Of a DNA stretch of 64,000 nt, positions 46,605-58,908 are shown one piece after another. Below the pieces are notes generated by a model. It ran no database searches. It saw only the letters and a program-made list of their open reading frames with translations, and was not told the origin of the DNA. Position 1 is the first letter of the stretch. Each line of letters begins with the position of its first letter. Both the position numbers and the translations under genes were made by a program. Source of the DNA: Yersinia bercovieri ATCC 43970 (GTDB lineage Bacteria; Pseudomonadota; Gammaproteobacteria; Enterobacterales; Enterobacteriaceae); NCBI RefSeq assembly GCF_013282745.1, contig NZ_CP054044.1, forward strand, positions 3,410,001 to 3,474,000, read 5' to 3'.

Positions 46605-48539
46605 TTAAACCACCGGGCGGGCCACCACATTGCGGGTCTCCATGCGAACTTCTGCAATACGAACCTCAATTTTGTCGCTCTGGCTGTAAACCGTCTCACC
46701 TTTAATCTGCACGGTGCCGCTCTCCTGACTGCACACCATCTCATCACGCACCGCATGAATAAATGGCGCGGGGATAAAGGCCACGGCGCCGTTATCCAGC
46801 AAGCGCACCCGTAGGCCACCACGGGTCACATCAATGATCTCCGCAGCGAAGCGAGTATCAGTGCCGGCCTGAGGTTGCAGATAGCGGGCATAGAGCCAAT
46901 CGCCGACATCGCGTTCCGCCATCCGATTCAGCCGACGGCGCTCCGCCAATTGCACGGTTATCTCATCTTGTGGCTTCTCTGCTGGCTGGCCGGTAATGAT
47001 AGCTTTCAGCAGGCGGTGATTGACCATATCGCCATATTTACGAATAGGTGAGGTCCAGGTGGCGTAAGCCTCCAGCCCTAAACCAAAGTGTGGGCCGGGA
47101 GTGGTGCTGATTTCGGCATAGGTCTGGAAGCGGCGGATACGGCTGTCGAGGAACTGGGTTGGCAGCGCATCAAGATGGCGGCGCAACTCACAAAAGCCCG
47201 GCAGGGTCAGCAGCGCCTGTGGGTCAGCTGCAACCCCATTGGCTTGCAACACCGTGGCGGCCTGCTCAACCAGCGCCGGATCAAAACCGGTATGCACGTT
47301 ATAAATGCCAAAGCCAAGATTATCACGCAGCGCAATGGCGGCACAGACGTTGGCGGCAATCATGCACTCTTCAACAATGCGGTTAGCGATGCGGCGATGT
47401 TCAACGATGATATCCAGCACTTCGCCTTTCTCACCCAGCAGGAAGCGGTAATCTGGGCGGTCTTTGAACACCAGCGCGTGTGCCTGACGCCAATGGCTGC
47501 GCGCCTCACAGACCTGTTTAAGCAGGGTGATTTGCTGTGCTATCGCAGGGGTTTGCGGCTGCCAGTCACCCTGACCCTCCAGCCAGTCGGACACTTCGTC
47601 ATAAACCAGCTTGGCTTTAGATTCGACCCAGGCGGTAGAGAAACGAATATCGTTACCCAAAGCACCATCAGCGGCGATAGTGACACGGCACACCACTACC
47701 GGACGGCGCTCATTTGGCCGCAATGAGCAGAGATTGTCGGACAAATCCCGTGGCAGCATCGGGATGTTAAAGCCCGGCAGATAGTTGGTAAATGCACGTT
47801 TACGGGCGATTAAATCCAACTCACTGTTTTCATCGACATAAGCGGTCGGATCGGCAATGGCGATGGTCAACAACAGGGAACCATCCCCTTTGTCCTCCAC
47901 ATAGAGCGCATCATCCATATCTTCGGTGCTGGCGCTGTCAATGGTGACAAAATTGAGCGCGGTGAGATCTTCACGTTGCAGATCAGCATCATGCAGGGCA
48001 GATTCCACCATCACTGGGGCTTCACGCTCCAAATTATGACGGGCCAATGTGACCCACCAAGGCACAAAGTGGTCTTCGCCATGGGTAATAAAGGCGGTCA
48101 GATCCGCCTGAAAAGTACGATCGCCTTTTAATGGATGGCGGCGCATTTCAGCCACTGCCCAATCACCGCTCTGGAAGTCATGGGGCAGTTCGGTGGCAGA
48201 ACGGCACTGAATTGCATCACGCAGCAGTGGGTGGTCCGGGACGATAGAGAGGCGATCATCTTTTCGCTGTACGCGGCCGACAAAGCGGGATAAAAATGGC
48301 TCCACCAGGCTCTCTGGCTCAACAATTTCACGATCTTTATCAGTATGCAGGGTGGCAATAATCCGGTCACCATGCATCACTTTTTTCATCTGTGGTGGCG
48401 GAATAAAATAACTTTTCTGTCCGTCTACCTCAAGAAAGCCAAAGCCTTTCTCAGTACCTTTCACTACGCCTTCAACGCGCGGGGTCTGAGTGTGAAGTTG
48501 CTGTTTTAGCTGCGCCAGCAGCGGGTTATCTTGAAACAT
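46605..48539 (-). CDS. rnb: Exoribonuclease II
   Basis: RNase II degrades mRNA processively 3' to 5'. 644 residues, same as E. coli. N-terminal cold-shock domains ([20 protein letters not shown]), the RNB catalytic domain with [20 protein letters not shown] (catalytic Asp cluster), [34 protein letters not shown], and a C-terminal S1 domain ([20 protein letters not shown]). Intact. Confidence 0.97.
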   Translation of the reverse strand: MFQDNPLLAQLKQQLHTQTPRVEGVVKGTEKGFGFLEVDGQKSYFIPPPQMKKVMHGDRIIATLHTDKDREIVEPESLVEPFLSRFVGRVQRKDDRLSIVPDHPLLRDAIQCRSATELPHDFQSGDWAVAEMRRHPLKGDRTFQADLTAFITHGEDHFVPWWVTLARHNLEREAPVMVESALHDADLQREDLTALNFVTIDSASTEDMDDALYVEDKGDGSLLLTIAIADPTAYVDENSELDLIARKRAFTNYLPGFNIPMLPRDLSDNLCSLRPNERRPVVVCRVTIAADGALGNDIRFSTAWVESKAKLVYDEVSDWLEGQGDWQPQTPAIAQQITLLKQVCEARSHWRQAHALVFKDRPDYRFLLGEKGEVLDIIVEHRRIANRIVEECMIAANVCAAIALRDNLGFGIYNVHTGFDPALVEQAATVLQANGVAADPQALLTLPGFCELRRHLDALPTQFLDSRIRRFQTYAEISTTPGPHFGLGLEAYATWTSPIRKYGDMVNHRLLKAIITGQPAEKPQDEITVQLAERRRLNRMAERDVGDWLYARYLQPQAGTDTRFAAEIIDVTRGGLRVRLLDNGAVAFIPAPFIHAVRDEMVCSQESGTVQIKGETVYSQSDKIEVRIAEVRMETRNVVARPVV

Positions 48540-48708
48540 AGCGTCCAGTGAATGCGGTAGTGAGTGGGTTTAATCCGGCTGACAGTTTTACGCGAATCAG
48601 CCTCATCGGGCAAGCGAGATATCTTGTTGCAAGGAAATTCCCAGTTAAATTCATGGGCCTATCTGTGCCCATCATTGCTGGCCCTGCCAAACCAAAAGGG
48701 GATATGTA

Positions 48709-49350
48709 TCAATGCTCCGGATAAACTTTCTCTTTATATTCACACAAATCCTCAATGAGGCAGGAACCGCAGCGGGGCTTACGGGCAATGCAGGTATAGC
48801 GCCCATGGAGAATCAGCCAGTGGTGGCAATCGAGCTTAAATTCAGCGGGCACCACTTTGAGCAATTTGGCTTCCACCTGATCAACATTGCTACCGGGGGC
48901 AAAACCGGTGCGGTTACAGACACGAAATATATGGGTATCTACCGCGATGGTTGGCCAACCAAAGGCCGTATTCAGCACCACATTGGCGGTTTTGCGGCCC
49001 ACACCGGGCAGCGCTTCCAGGGCTGCACGATCCTCAGGCACCTCGCCGTGATGCTGTTCCAGCAAGATACGGCAGGTTTTAATCACATTTTCAGCTTTAG
49101 TATTAAACAGACCTATAGTTTTAATGTATGACTTTAGGCCATCAACCCCTAGATCCAGTATTGCTTGTGGGGTATTGGCCACCGGATAGAGTTTGGCGGT
49201 GGCCTTATTAACACTGACGTCAGTTGCCTGTGCTGAAAGCAGCACCGAAATGAGCAACTCAAAAGGGGTGGTATAGACCAACTCGGTCGTGGGATGCGGG
49301 TCATTGTCCCGCAGACGGGTCAAAATGGCGACACGTTTCTCTCTATTCAT
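48709..49350 (-). CDS. nth: Endonuclease III
   Basis: DNA glycosylase/AP lyase for oxidised pyrimidines. 213 residues with helix-hairpin-helix [20 protein letters not shown] (catalytic Lys), catalytic Asp in [14 protein letters not shown], and [4Fe-4S] cluster [17 protein letters not shown]. Overlaps rsxE by 4 bases (ATGA) at the end of the rsx operon, as in E. coli. Confidence 0.97.
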   Translation of the reverse strand: MNREKRVAILTRLRDNDPHPTTELVYTTPFELLISVLLSAQATDVSVNKATAKLYPVANTPQAILDLGVDGLKSYIKTIGLFNTKAENVIKTCRILLEQHHGEVPEDRAALEALPGVGRKTANVVLNTAFGWPTIAVDTHIFRVCNRTGFAPGSNVDQVEAKLLKVVPAEFKLDCHHWLILHGRYTCIARKPRCGSCLIEDLCEYKEKVYPEH

Positions 49351-50048
49351 AGGGCTTTCTCTGCCGCGATATCCTGATCTTGTGGCGCTGTTGCCAGGGC
49401 ACTGGCTTTGCGCGCTTTTATTTTCTCATCAATGACATACTTACCGGCTAGCAACAGCCCTAAGCCAATAAAGGCACCCGGTGGCAGCATCGCCAGCAGG
49501 AACGGGCTATCTAAATGCATCACTTCAATGCGCAGCACTTTTGCCCAGCTCCCCAGTAGCATATCGGCGCCATCAAATAGGGTGCCGTTACCCAAAATTT
49601 CACGTAGTGAACCCAGCACGAAGAGTGCGCAGGTTGCCCCTAGCCCCATCGCCAGGCCATCCAGCGCCGATAACCCCACCGGATTTTTGGCGGCATAAGC
49701 CTCCGCGCGACCAATCACGATGCAGTTGGTCACAATCAGCGGGATGAATATCCCTAGCGATTGATATAAGCCAAAAGCATAGGCGTTAATCAGCATTTGC
49801 ACGGTACTGACCACCGAAGCGATGATCATCACATAGATAGGGATGCGGATCTCATTCGGCACCCAGCGGCGCAGCGCCGATACCGCGGTATTGGTGCACA
49901 CCAGCACCAGGGTGGTGGCTAGCCCCAAACCGAGGGCATTGGTGGCGGTCGATGAGACCGCCAACAGTGGGCAGAGGCCCAGCAGCTGCACCAGTGCCGA
50001 GTTGTTTTTCCATAGCCCTTGGGCTAACAGATTTTTTGCTTCACTCAT
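49347..50048 (-). CDS. rsxE: Electron transport complex subunit RsxE
   Basis: 233-residue membrane subunit of the Rnf-type Rsx complex that keeps SoxR reduced. Six membrane helices; conserved [20 protein letters not shown] and [20 protein letters not shown]. Overlaps rsxG (4 bases) and nth. Confidence 0.95.
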   Translation of the reverse strand: MSEAKNLLAQGLWKNNSALVQLLGLCPLLAVSSTATNALGLGLATTLVLVCTNTAVSALRRWVPNEIRIPIYVMIIASVVSTVQMLINAYAFGLYQSLGIFIPLIVTNCIVIGRAEAYAAKNPVGLSALDGLAMGLGATCALFVLGSLREILGNGTLFDGADMLLGSWAKVLRIEVMHLDSPFLLAMLPPGAFIGLGLLLAGKYVIDEKIKARKASALATAPQDQDIAAEKAL

Positions 50049-50674
50049 TGACTCTCTCCACAGACCGGCAAGTTATCAAGCTTGCTGGGCAGGGTTTCCA
50101 AATAGAGCGCGGTGTTTTTCACCGCCCGAACCACCGCTCTGGGGGTGATAGTGGCCCCGGTAAATTGATCGAAATCACCGCCATCTTTTTTCACCGCCCA
50201 GCGCTTATCTTGCTCACCATCGACCTGTTTGCCGCTGAAATGGCTAATCCAATCAGAGATACGAATATCAATTTTATCACCCAGGCCCGGTGTTTCGTGG
50301 TGTTCAACCACCCGGCTGCCCAGAACATTACCCTGAAAATCGGCACCCACCAATAGTTGGATAGCACCAGAGTAGCCATCTGGCGCGGTAGTCTCAATGG
50401 CGGCGGCCACCGGCTTACCTTCCTTGCGTGCCAGATAGAGGCGGTGAGGGGCCATATTACCCAGAGCAGGATCAGTGACAACGTAACATTCACCCTGCAT
50501 ATCATTGTCGTAGTTTTCAGCCGGCACCACCTGATCCAGCAGCGCTTTTTGTTGCAAAGCGGCTTGATGGGCGATGGTAGTCTCGGTCAAGGCATTAACC
50601 ACCGCCGTCAATCCGGTGGCCCCAGCGGCAAACAGTGCCAGCGTGATACCGTGACGCTTCATTGTTTTTAGCAT
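50045..50674 (-). CDS. rsxG: Electron transport complex subunit RsxG
   Basis: 209 residues, one N-terminal membrane anchor and the FMN-binding domain; FMN is covalently attached to a threonine in [14 protein letters not shown]. Lies 8 nt after rsxD. Confidence 0.95.
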   Translation of the reverse strand: MLKTMKRHGITLALFAAGATGLTAVVNALTETTIAHQAALQQKALLDQVVPAENYDNDMQGECYVVTDPALGNMAPHRLYLARKEGKPVAAAIETTAPDGYSGAIQLLVGADFQGNVLGSRVVEHHETPGLGDKIDIRISDWISHFSGKQVDGEQDKRWAVKKDGGDFDQFTGATITPRAVVRAVKNTALYLETLPSKLDNLPVCGESQ

Positions 50675-50682
50675 AATGGCCC

Positions 50683-51795
50683 CTATTTATTGGTACGGCT
50701 GCGTTTATCGGCGCGATGGTGGCCATAAACCCGTGGCTGGGTATAGTGGTCAATCAGCGGCACGGTAATATTGGCGAGTAGCACCGCAAAGGCGACACCG
50801 TCAGGATAGCCGCCATAAACCCGGATTAACCACACTAAAATACCAATTAATGCGCCGAAAATCAGACGTCCACGGGGGGTGGTAGAAGCACTGACCGGAT
50901 CGGTGGCGATAAAGAATGCGCCTAGCATAGTCGCGCCGGAAAACAGATGCAGCATCGGTGAGGCGAAGCTTTGTGGGGCGACACTCCAGCTAATAGCAGC
51001 ACAACCTGCCAGTGCCAGCAGGAAGCTCACGGGGATCTGCCAGTGAATGGCTCTGCGCCATAACAGTAACAAGCCACCGGCCAGAAAACCGAGATTAACC
51101 CACTGCCAGCCCACGCCAGCTAAGGTTCCGCCAAAGATGGGCTGTTGCAGTATTTGTGCGGCGGGTTGTGAGCGCAAGGCGGTTTTGAAGCTATCCAGTG
51201 GTGTGGCCTGACTGACGCCATCAAAACCAATCTGCAACTGATGAATATCGGCACCACTGTGGGTATACCCGGTGAAAATGGTCAGCAAGCTGTCATAAAA
51301 TCCGACCGGTGTGCCCTGTAGCGGCAGCGGTGGCAGCCAACTGGTCATTTGCACTGGGAATGAGATCAGCAGAACCACATAGCCGACCATCGCCGGATTA
51401 AATGGGTTTTGCCCTAAGCCACCATAGAGCTGTTTGGCGATGACGATAGCAAATAGGGTGCCCAAGACAATCATCCACCAGGGAGCCAGTGGCGGCAGAC
51501 TGATGCCTAACAGTAAGCCAGTCAGCAGGGCGGAGTTATCCTGTAGGCGAATCAGCACCGGTTGTTTACGTAACTGCAAAACGGCCCCTTCAGCCAATAG
51601 GGCGGTGATCATGGCTAACGCCACCTGTATCAGAGTGCCGTAACCAAAGAAGTAGGTCTGGGCGAGGATGCCCGGAATGCAGGCCAGAATCACCAGTAGC
51701 ATGATGCTGCGGGTGCTACGCTGGTTATGGGTAAAAGGGGAACTGGCTATCTGCAACCCTCGGTTCTGGGTCGGTGTTACTGGCCTGAATTTCAT
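50683..51795 (-). CDS. rsxD: Electron transport complex subunit RsxD
   Basis: 370 residues. Membrane subunit with the covalent FMN-threonine motif [20 protein letters not shown]. The start chosen is [20 protein letters not shown], about 17 residues longer than E. coli; the frame extends upstream to 51882 without a good ribosome site. In contrast to E. coli, rsxC is not directly upstream: an AraC-type gene on the opposite strand separates them, so rsxD needs its own promoter. Confidence 0.92.
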   Translation of the reverse strand: MKFRPVTPTQNRGLQIASSPFTHNQRSTRSIMLLVILACIPGILAQTYFFGYGTLIQVALAMITALLAEGAVLQLRKQPVLIRLQDNSALLTGLLLGISLPPLAPWWMIVLGTLFAIVIAKQLYGGLGQNPFNPAMVGYVVLLISFPVQMTSWLPPLPLQGTPVGFYDSLLTIFTGYTHSGADIHQLQIGFDGVSQATPLDSFKTALRSQPAAQILQQPIFGGTLAGVGWQWVNLGFLAGGLLLLWRRAIHWQIPVSFLLALAGCAAISWSVAPQSFASPMLHLFSGATMLGAFFIATDPVSASTTPRGRLIFGALIGILVWLIRVYGGYPDGVAFAVLLANITVPLIDHYTQPRVYGHHRADKRSRTNK

Positions 51796-52286
51796 GAAAT
51801 GGCAACCATATGTCGAATGCTTAACCGGGCTCTTAAATGCAGGTGCTGTGCGAGCAAGCGACTCTTGCGGGCAGCGATACACTTAGCCGTCATCGGGGAT
51901 AATTGTGTCGCGCATTCTACCCTATTCAAGCGGCGTGTAATACGCCTTAATTATAGGGTTATTACTCATCTAGCATGAGAATATTAACGCCCCAAATGTT
52001 CTCATTAATAGCGCTAATTTAAAGATTTAACTTGCAATTTATATCGTGATAGTTACACGGATATAGCAAAAAAACTGATGAGTAGATAAGTAGAGTAATT
52101 AACTGCTCGGATCAGAAAGGCAACTTGATGCCATTGTTTTAATAGGTTTTTTTATCACTCAATCAAGTGGTAACCAATTGTAACTTAACGATTTATTAAC
52201 GTTCAAATTTAGATTTGAGAAAAGCATTGGCATAATGATAGATTAATGTACTATGCATTATAATTATATATTCAAAGAATAATGAA
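51796..52286. other. Divergent intergenic region rsxD / AraC-type gene
   Basis: 490 bp of AT-rich non-coding sequence. It must hold a new promoter for rsxDGE-nth and the promoter of the AraC/Rob-like gene. No dyad or box can be pinned down by eye. Confidence 0.45.
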
Positions 52287-53174
52287 ATGATAAACGAAGA
52301 CATATTGTTTATAGAAGAGTTAATTGAGTGGATTGAAATCAATTTAGAAAAGAGGCCCACATTGGACGATGTGGCGAAGATTTCAGGATATTCAAAATGG
52401 CACTTGCAACGGAAATTTAAAAGTATTGTGGGGTTACAATTAGCCTCCTATATACGCGGGCGGGTACTGACCCGAGCTGCCGTGGCGTTGCGCATCTCGC
52501 GGCGGCCAATTATTGAGATCTCTGATGAGTTAGGTTTTGACTCACAGCAGACCTTCACCCGCACATTTAAGAAGCGTTTTGGTATCACACCCAATAGTTT
52601 TCGCCAAATGGCGCATTGGGATGTGCAGGGGATGATCCCCCGTTTTGGTTTCTATGAGAATTATATGCCAGAAATCAAGCGGATATCTTTACCAGAGCAA
52701 CAGCTGGTGGGCTTTACACGGCGGCTGGATTTTGATGAGCGCAACCATTGCAGCGGTCAGCACTCATCTTGCATGGCGATGAAAGATGAAATCTTGCTCG
52801 ACTTCTTTAAGGAAGTTAACTTCTCTTGCCAGCGGGTCTACTCCCTGTTCTCTGCCGATGAGTGTCAGCAAGGTCAAAATAGTGTGCACTATTCGACGGC
52901 GGTTGATAAAGAGAAACGCCATGAAATTCAGGGGCATCGCGAAATAGATCATATTTCAATTCCTGCGGGCGAATTTTTGTCGATATCCCATCAGGGCAGT
53001 GCCAAAGAGTGCGTGAAGTTCTCCATTTACCTGTTTAATGACGTTTTACCCAAATTGCGTGAAGAGTTTGGCCGTGGTGTAGAGATGGAAGTTATTGAGG
53101 TTGATAGTTGCCATGCTGAAGCGAAAATGCGCGATATTTCATGCAATTACAACTATCTTATGTCAGTGAGCTAA
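52287..53174 (+). CDS. AraC/Rob-like regulator inserted in the rsx gene cluster
   Basis: 295 residues. N-terminal MarA/SoxS/Rob-type double HTH (FIEELIEWIEINLEKRPTLD, VAKISGYSKWHLQRKFKSIV, IIEISDELGFDSQQTFTRTF, KKRFGITPNSFRQ; residues 5-105) and a C-terminal GyrI-like ligand domain (about 120-290), as in Rob (289 aa). It may sense small molecules and activate antioxidant or efflux genes. It is placed between rsxC and rsxD, opposite strand. Confidence 0.88.
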   Translation: MINEDILFIEELIEWIEINLEKRPTLDDVAKISGYSKWHLQRKFKSIVGLQLASYIRGRVLTRAAVALRISRRPIIEISDELGFDSQQTFTRTFKKRFGITPNSFRQMAHWDVQGMIPRFGFYENYMPEIKRISLPEQQLVGFTRRLDFDERNHCSGQHSSCMAMKDEILLDFFKEVNFSCQRVYSLFSADECQQGQNSVHYSTAVDKEKRHEIQGHREIDHISIPAGEFLSISHQGSAKECVKFSIYLFNDVLPKLREEFGRGVEMEVIEVDSCHAEAKMRDISCNYNYLMSVS

Positions 53175-53229
53175 GACTCTGCCCCATGAGTCGGCAGAGT
53201 AGTAGCCACACTTTATCGGTTAATGCGCC

Positions 53230-55317
53230 TTAATCGGAGTTAACAGTTTGCGCCGCTTTTTTAGCCTTCACTCTGGCAATGGCGGCAGCTACTGCCGCCT
53301 TGCGCGGATCTTCTTCAGTTGCGGCAGCTTCGGGCTGTTCAACCACTGGCGGTTGTGCTGCTTGCGCGGCTTTCTTGGCCTTCACTCTGGCAATGGCGGC
53401 AGCCACTGCCGCCTTGCGCGGATCTTCTTCAGTTGCGGCAGCTTCGGGCTGCTCAACCACTGACAGTTGTGCTGCTTGCGCGGCTTTCTTGGCTTTCACT
53501 CTGGCAATGGCAGCAGCCACTGCCGCCTTGCGCGGATCTTCTTCAGTTGCGGCAGCTTCGGGCTGCTCAACCACTGATGGTGGCGCTGCTTGCGCGGCTT
53601 TCTTGGCTTTCACTCTGGCAATGGCAGCAGCCACTGCCGCCTGTCGTGGATCAACGCCCTCCGCTGGCGTGGCAGCCTCGACGGCTAGCTGTTTCTCCGC
53701 CTGACGCGCTCTGGCCTCGGCTTTACGGGCCTCACGGGCGGCGATCACCGCGCTGTTATCCGGCGTTTGCCCGGCGGTGACCTTGATAACTGAATCTGCG
53801 CTCTCCGGTTGTCGGGCGAGACGGTTAACGGCAGCCTCAACGGTCTGCTGGTCAGTAGCGGTCAATTTGACCGCCGCTTGCTGATGGCGCAACTCACGGG
53901 CCAACTTTTCCCGCGCCAGACGGGCTTGTTTGGCCTCGAAACGGGCTTTGGCTTCAGCCGCGCGCGCACTCTCAATATCGAGGGCGCGTATTTCAGCTTT
54001 TTCCTGGCGGTAATACTGCACTAGCGGAATATTGCTCGGGCAGACATAGGCGCAGGCACCACACTCAATACAATCAAATAAATTATGATTGCGCGCCTTC
54101 TCATGCTCTTCACCACGGCTGAACCAGTAGAGTTGCTGCGGCAATAAGCCGGCTGGGCAGGCGTCGACACATAAACCACAGCGAATGCAGGATTGCTCCG
54201 CTTCGGATAGCCCCATCTCCGCTTCTGCGGGGGCTAAAATGCAGTTACTGATCTTAACGATCGGCACCTCTAAACTGGGCAGGGTGAAGCCCATTAATGG
54301 CCCGCCCATAATCACCATTGGCTGGCTCTGTGGCTGAAACCCCGCCAACTTCAGCAAATGCAGCACTGGCGTGCCGATTCTGGCCCAGAAATTCCCTAGT
54401 TTTGATAGTGCATCGCCAGTTAATGTCACCACCCGCTCGATTAACGGCTGATCGTCAATAATGGCTCGTTTGATAGCCACCACGGTCCCGACGTTTTGCA
54501 TTAACACGCCGATGGATGAGGAGTGCTTACCGCAGGGGACCTCTTGACCGGTCAGCAGCTTGGTGAGCTGCTTGGCCCCACCGGAGGGATACTTGGTGGG
54601 CACCACCCGCAACTGAATATCATCGTGGCCGAGCAGGGCCTGTTGCAGGGCCTCAATGGCTTGCGGCTTATTATCTTCAATGCCAATCAACACCTGCTGA
54701 GGTTGCAGCAAGTGCATTAAAATCTCGATGCCAGTGATCACTTCATCGGCATGATCTTGCATTAACCTATCATCGGCAGTGATATAAGGTTCACATTCGG
54801 CGGCGTTGATAATCAATGTGGTGACGCTATTCAAGCCACCCTGCAATTTGCTGGCAGTTGGGAAACCCGCGCCGCCTAAACCGGCAATCCCCGCCTGATG
54901 AATGCGATCCAGCAGGCTATTTTTGTCCCGCAACAGGTAGTCGGCCCACGGCTGCTGTTGACGCCAGCGGTCTTCACCATCGGGGGTAATATGTACGCAC
55001 AACTCTGCCAGCCCGGATGGATGGGCGGTGGTATGGGGGGCAATGGCGGTGATGGTTCCGGAGGTCGATGCATGTATCGGCACCGTGCGGCCGCGACCAA
55101 CAGTCAGCGGCTGGCCCTTTAACACCTGTTCACCGGCCTTAACACACAATTCACCTTCCGGCCCAAGATGTTGCTGCAACGGAATTATCATCTGATCAGG
55201 TAAAGAGGCAACCCGCATCGGCACGGTGCTGGATTGCAACTTCATCTCTGGGGGATGAATACCGCCGTCAAAATCCCAAATATTGTCGCGTTGGCGGGCA
55301 GTAAACAGCTTAAACAT
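53230..55317 (-). CDS. rsxC: Electron transport complex subunit RsxC with repeat tail
   Basis: 695 residues from [20 protein letters not shown], overlapping rsxB by 8 bases. NADH/flavin region [13 protein letters not shown], two [4Fe-4S] ferredoxin motifs ([24 protein letters not shown]), and a charged Ala/Lys-rich C-terminal coiled coil. The tail contains four copies of a 38-residue unit ([20 protein letters not shown] then [12 protein letters not shown]). The subunit couples NADH oxidation to the complex. Confidence 0.95.
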   Translation of the reverse strand: MFKLFTARQRDNIWDFDGGIHPPEMKLQSSTVPMRVASLPDQMIIPLQQHLGPEGELCVKAGEQVLKGQPLTVGRGRTVPIHASTSGTITAIAPHTTAHPSGLAELCVHITPDGEDRWRQQQPWADYLLRDKNSLLDRIHQAGIAGLGGAGFPTASKLQGGLNSVTTLIINAAECEPYITADDRLMQDHADEVITGIEILMHLLQPQQVLIGIEDNKPQAIEALQQALLGHDDIQLRVVPTKYPSGGAKQLTKLLTGQEVPCGKHSSSIGVLMQNVGTVVAIKRAIIDDQPLIERVVTLTGDALSKLGNFWARIGTPVLHLLKLAGFQPQSQPMVIMGGPLMGFTLPSLEVPIVKISNCILAPAEAEMGLSEAEQSCIRCGLCVDACPAGLLPQQLYWFSRGEEHEKARNHNLFDCIECGACAYVCPSNIPLVQYYRQEKAEIRALDIESARAAEAKARFEAKQARLAREKLARELRHQQAAVKLTATDQQTVEAAVNRLARQPESADSVIKVTAGQTPDNSAVIAAREARKAEARARQAEKQLAVEAATPAEGVDPRQAAVAAAIARVKAKKAAQAAPPSVVEQPEAAATEEDPRKAAVAAAIARVKAKKAAQAAQLSVVEQPEAAATEEDPRKAAVAAAIARVKAKKAAQAAQPPVVEQPEAAATEEDPRKAAVAAAIARVKAKKAAQTVNSD
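53248..53660. repeat. 114-bp tandem repeats in rsxC
   Basis: The string TTCACTCTGGCAATGG recurs at 53267, 53381, 53495 and 53609, exactly 114 bases apart, giving 38-residue protein units that keep the frame. The near-identity of the three inner units suggests recent expansion. Confidence 0.9.
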
Positions 55318-55933
55318 CTTGCTCCACACTTATCATTTTCACCGGAATCATTTGCGAGGCGACTAATTGAGGCGGAAGATTTTTCACCGGGATGGTGTTC
55401 AGGTCCCACTTCCAGTTGGCGGTGGTGGTAGCCACCGGGATCATCTCAATACAGTCGGTCGGGCAAGGGGCGACACAAAGGTCGCAGCCGGTACAGAGAT
55501 CCGGCAACACGGTATGCATGGCACGGGTTGCGCCGACGATGGCATCGACTGGGCACGCCTGAATGCATTTGGTGCAACCAATACAGTTGGCCTCATCAAT
55601 AAAAGCCACTTTACGCTGCGGATGGGCTGCCGCTTCGTCGCCATCCAGCGGTTGTGGCTCCACCGCCAGCAACTCCGCCAGCTTGAGCATCACTTGCTCG
55701 CCACCGGGGGCGCATTTATTGATTTTTTCGCCATTGCTGGAGACCGCTTCGGCATAGGGGCGACAACCTGGATAGCCGCATTGCCCACACTGGCTTTGTG
55801 GCAAGATGGCTTCCACTTGCTCAACCACCGGATCACTCTCAACCTGAAAACGGCGGGCAGCAAAACCCAGCACTGCGCCTGAAATCAGCGCCAATGTACT
55901 TAATGCTCCAATGGCAATCCATAACGACATCAT
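55310..55933 (-). CDS. rsxB: Electron transport complex subunit RsxB
   Basis: 207 residues. N-terminal membrane anchor, an Fe-S cluster domain ([20 protein letters not shown]), and two ferredoxin motifs ([24 protein letters not shown]). The tail is about 15 residues longer than in E. coli. Overlaps rsxC and abuts rsxA. Confidence 0.95.
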   Translation of the reverse strand: MMSLWIAIGALSTLALISGAVLGFAARRFQVESDPVVEQVEAILPQSQCGQCGYPGCRPYAEAVSSNGEKINKCAPGGEQVMLKLAELLAVEPQPLDGDEAAAHPQRKVAFIDEANCIGCTKCIQACPVDAIVGATRAMHTVLPDLCTGCDLCVAPCPTDCIEMIPVATTTANWKWDLNTIPVKNLPPQLVASQMIPVKMISVEQDV

Positions 55934-56514
55934 TAGAACTTCACCAATCCGGTAAAGCCCATAAAGGCCAGTGACATTAGCCCCGCGGTAATCAGGGCGA
56001 TGGAGGAGCCACGGAAGGGCGCAGGAACGTCGGCCACGGCCAGCCGTTCACGAATAGCGGCGAACAGCACCATCACCAGAGAGAAACCGGCCGCTGCACT
56101 GAAGCCATAAACCGCCGACTGCATGAAATTATGAGATTGATTCACGTTGAGCAAGGCAACACCTAACACCGCACAGTTGGTGGTGATCAGGGGCAAAAAG
56201 ATACCCAGCAGGCGATAAAGTGCCGGACTGGTTTTGCGCACCACTAATTCAGTGAATTGCACCACGACTGCGATAACTAAAATGAATGAGAGGGTCCGCA
56301 AATAGACCAAACCTAGGGGCAGCAGGATAAAGCTGTTAACCATCCAGGCGCAAACCGAGGCCAGTGTCAGGACAAAAGTGGTGGCCAGCCCCATACCGAT
56401 GGCGGTCTCCAGTTTTTTGGAGACACCCATAAACGGGCACAGGCCAAGAAACTTGACCAGAACAAAGTTGTTTACCAACACAGTACCGACGAACAGGAGC
56501 AGGTATTCAGTCAT
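55933..56514 (-). CDS. rsxA: Electron transport complex subunit RsxA
   Basis: 193 residues, six membrane helices, [40 protein letters not shown] and [20 protein letters not shown]. First gene of rsxABC; shares one base with rsxB. Confidence 0.96.
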   Translation of the reverse strand: MTEYLLLFVGTVLVNNFVLVKFLGLCPFMGVSKKLETAIGMGLATTFVLTLASVCAWMVNSFILLPLGLVYLRTLSFILVIAVVVQFTELVVRKTSPALYRLLGIFLPLITTNCAVLGVALLNVNQSHNFMQSAVYGFSAAAGFSLVMVLFAAIRERLAVADVPAPFRGSSIALITAGLMSLAFMGFTGLVKF

Positions 56515-56625
56515 TGCGGAACCTAAAAAAATAAAAGCCGCCTATTATCCAAAATTGGCGGCCTGACGACAACAGATGAAGTGCAGGGTTATTGCGATTT
56601 TAGGAGGGAAATGTGCTTAATTCCC

Positions 56626-57069
56626 TTAATCCTCGGTAAAAGTATGCTTCACCCGTTGGGATCGCTTGATGTAAGGCACGAAAATTGCCGCCGCTAATAG
56701 AGGCCACCCTAAGGTACGTAACGCCATATCGTCACTGATGGGTGAGAAAGCGAAGGCTTTTAGCGCCAATAATACCGTGATGAGTAGCCAAAGAGTAAAC
56801 CATTTTACCAGGCGCCGAGAGCGGCTGCAAAATAGCCAGATCACCCAGAGGGTATAAATCCACATAAAAACAGTGGTGATGACGGAGAAGTACCACTGCA
56901 AGGTAAATGCCTGCGAGTTGGTCACCAGATACTCTCTCGACGCTGGGGTAAAAATGGCCATGGCATACAGCGTCAGCATTAAAGTGGCACTGAGCAGCGT
57001 GACAATAAGATAGGCCAGCGGAGCCAATAACCAGCCCCCGATACGTTGATATTGCTGCGGTTGAGACAT
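56626..57069 (-). CDS. ydgK: DUF2569 membrane protein YdgK
   Basis: 147 residues with four membrane helices, starting MSQPQQYQRIGGWLLAPLAY, the DUF2569 signature (IGGWL). Located upstream of rsxA as in E. coli. Function unknown. Confidence 0.9.
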   Translation of the reverse strand: MSQPQQYQRIGGWLLAPLAYLIVTLLSATLMLTLYAMAIFTPASREYLVTNSQAFTLQWYFSVITTVFMWIYTLWVIWLFCSRSRRLVKWFTLWLLITVLLALKAFAFSPISDDMALRTLGWPLLAAAIFVPYIKRSQRVKHTFTED

Positions 57070-57135
57070 GGTGAACCTTTTATCTATTGATAAAAAGCGA
57101 TAACCATACTGCGGCCATCACTCTTCTGAATGGGT

Positions 57136-58908
57136 CTAGCTTAACCCGCAAATGTGTCCTTCGTCATCTATATCGATATGGCAATACCCAGGTTGAGCGC
57201 CCAGACCGGGCATGGTCATAATGTTACCGGCATAGATGCGGACAAATCCGGCACCGGCTGACAGGGCGCAGGCGGTGATGGGCAGTACAAAATCATGCGG
57301 CACCCCCTTTAGGCTGGCATCGGCGCTAATCGACAGTGGTGTTTTAGCTATGCACAGGGGTAAATGAGCAAAACCGGCGGCGCTTATCTGCTCCAACTGT
57401 TGCCGCGCCTGCGGGGTCATGGTCACCTCCCGCGCGCCATAGCTTTGGGCCAAAATGTGCAGTTTTTGTTGCAACGAGGCGCTATCAGGGTAGGGCAAGC
57501 GAGGTTTTGCCGCCTGTGCGCAAGCATTGATCACCTGTTGGGACAGCGCCAGTGTTCCGGCTCCCCCCTCGGCAAAAGCATCACTTAGCTCACAGGCCAG
57601 TGCGCCAGCAGAGAGCGCATAGTCCGCTAACAGTGTCAGCTCGGTGGCGCTATCGTCAGGAAAACGGTTGATTGCCACCACCACCGGTAAGCCGTAGCTC
57701 TTGGCGTTATTAATGTGCCACTTAAGGTTGGCGCAGCCGGCATTCAGCAGCGGAATATTTTCGCGGAGGATCGCAGCAGGGAGCGGCTGACCCGGTTTGA
57801 TATCAAAAGCCCCGCTATTGGCTTTCAGGCTGCGCACGGTTGCCACCAACACCACACAGGCCGGGGCGATACCTGATTGGCGATACTTGATATTAAAGAA
57901 CTTCTCCATCCCCATATCTGAACCGAAACCCGCTTCTGTCACCACATAATCGGCAAGTTGCAGCCCTAAGCGGTCAGCCAGCACGGAAGAGTTGCCGTGC
58001 GCGATATTGGCAAAGGGGCCTGCGTGGATCAGCACCGGCGTCTGCTCGCTGGTTTGCATCAGTGTCGGGTGGATAGTCTCTTTCATCAGCGCGGTCATGG
58101 CACCGGCGACGCCCAGATTATCAGCGGTAATCGGCTGGCCGCTGATGGAGTGAGCCAAAATAGTGCGCCCAATCCGTTGGCGCAGTTCTTGCAGATTTTC
58201 TGATAATGCCAAAATAGCCATCAATTCAGATGCTGCGGTTATCTCCACATGATCAGCCCGCTCAACCCCATTGCTACCACCGCCGATAGCCACCCGAATC
58301 TGGCGCAGCGCACGATCGTTATGATCAACCACCCGTGGCCAGAGGATCTGCTGCGGATCAATATTGAGCAGTGGCATACCGGTTTGTGGGCTAAAGTCCT
58401 GGCCCAGGCGCTGCTCATGATACAACCGCGCATCCAGTGCGGCAGCGGCCAGATTATGCGCGGCGCTAATTGCATGGATATCGCCAGTCAGATGCAGGTT
58501 CAGCTTCTCCATCGGCACCACTTGCGCCGCGCCGCCGCCGGCCGCACCCCCTTTAACACCAAAAACAGGGCCAAGACTGGGTTGACGGATACAGGCGACA
58601 CTGCGATAACCTAACCGATTGATTCCCTGAGTTAACCCAATTGTCGTGACGGTTTTACCCTCCCCCAAGGGCGTGGGGGTAATACTGGAGACCAAAATCA
58701 GCTTGCCCTGTGGGGCTTGCGGCCGTAATGCGCGAATATCAACTTTCGCCATATGATGACCATAAGGGATGAGGTCATCCGCCGACAGACCCAGTTGCTG
58801 GGCAATCTGTTGGATCGGTAGCAAGCGGGTGTCATGGCTCAAAGCAGGAGTAGGGAGATCAGCAATAGGGGATAGCTCATCGGCAGTCGCGGGTATTGTC
58901 GGTGTCAT
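57136..58908 (-). CDS. fhs: Formate-tetrahydrofolate ligase
   Basis: 590 residues. Makes 10-formyl-THF from formate, ATP and THF. P-loop-like [57 protein letters not shown], and C-terminal [20 protein letters not shown]. The start at [19 protein letters not shown] is chosen; the frame extends 15 hydrophobic codons upstream, which would look like a false signal peptide. Full length; many enterobacteria lack fhs. Confidence 0.93.
   Translation of the reverse strand: MTPTIPATADELSPIADLPTPALSHDTRLLPIQQIAQQLGLSADDLIPYGHHMAKVDIRALRPQAPQGKLILVSSITPTPLGEGKTVTTIGLTQGINRLGYRSVACIRQPSLGPVFGVKGGAAGGGAAQVVPMEKLNLHLTGDIHAISAAHNLAAAALDARLYHEQRLGQDFSPQTGMPLLNIDPQQILWPRVVDHNDRALRQIRVAIGGGSNGVERADHVEITAASELMAILALSENLQELRQRIGRTILAHSISGQPITADNLGVAGAMTALMKETIHPTLMQTSEQTPVLIHAGPFANIAHGNSSVLADRLGLQLADYVVTEAGFGSDMGMEKFFNIKYRQSGIAPACVVLVATVRSLKANSGAFDIKPGQPLPAAILRENIPLLNAGCANLKWHINNAKSYGLPVVVAINRFPDDSATELTLLADYALSAGALACELSDAFAEGGAGTLALSQQVINACAQAAKPRLPYPDSASLQQKLHILAQSYGAREVTMTPQARQQLEQISAAGFAHLPLCIAKTPLSISADASLKGVPHDFVLPITACALSAGAGFVRIYAGNIMTMPGLGAQPGYCHIDIDDEGHICGLS

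Noticed and set aside
53279..53780. Alanine- and leucine-rich plus-strand frames inside rsxC
   Set aside because: They are antisense shadows of the rsxC tandem repeats with no ribosome sites.
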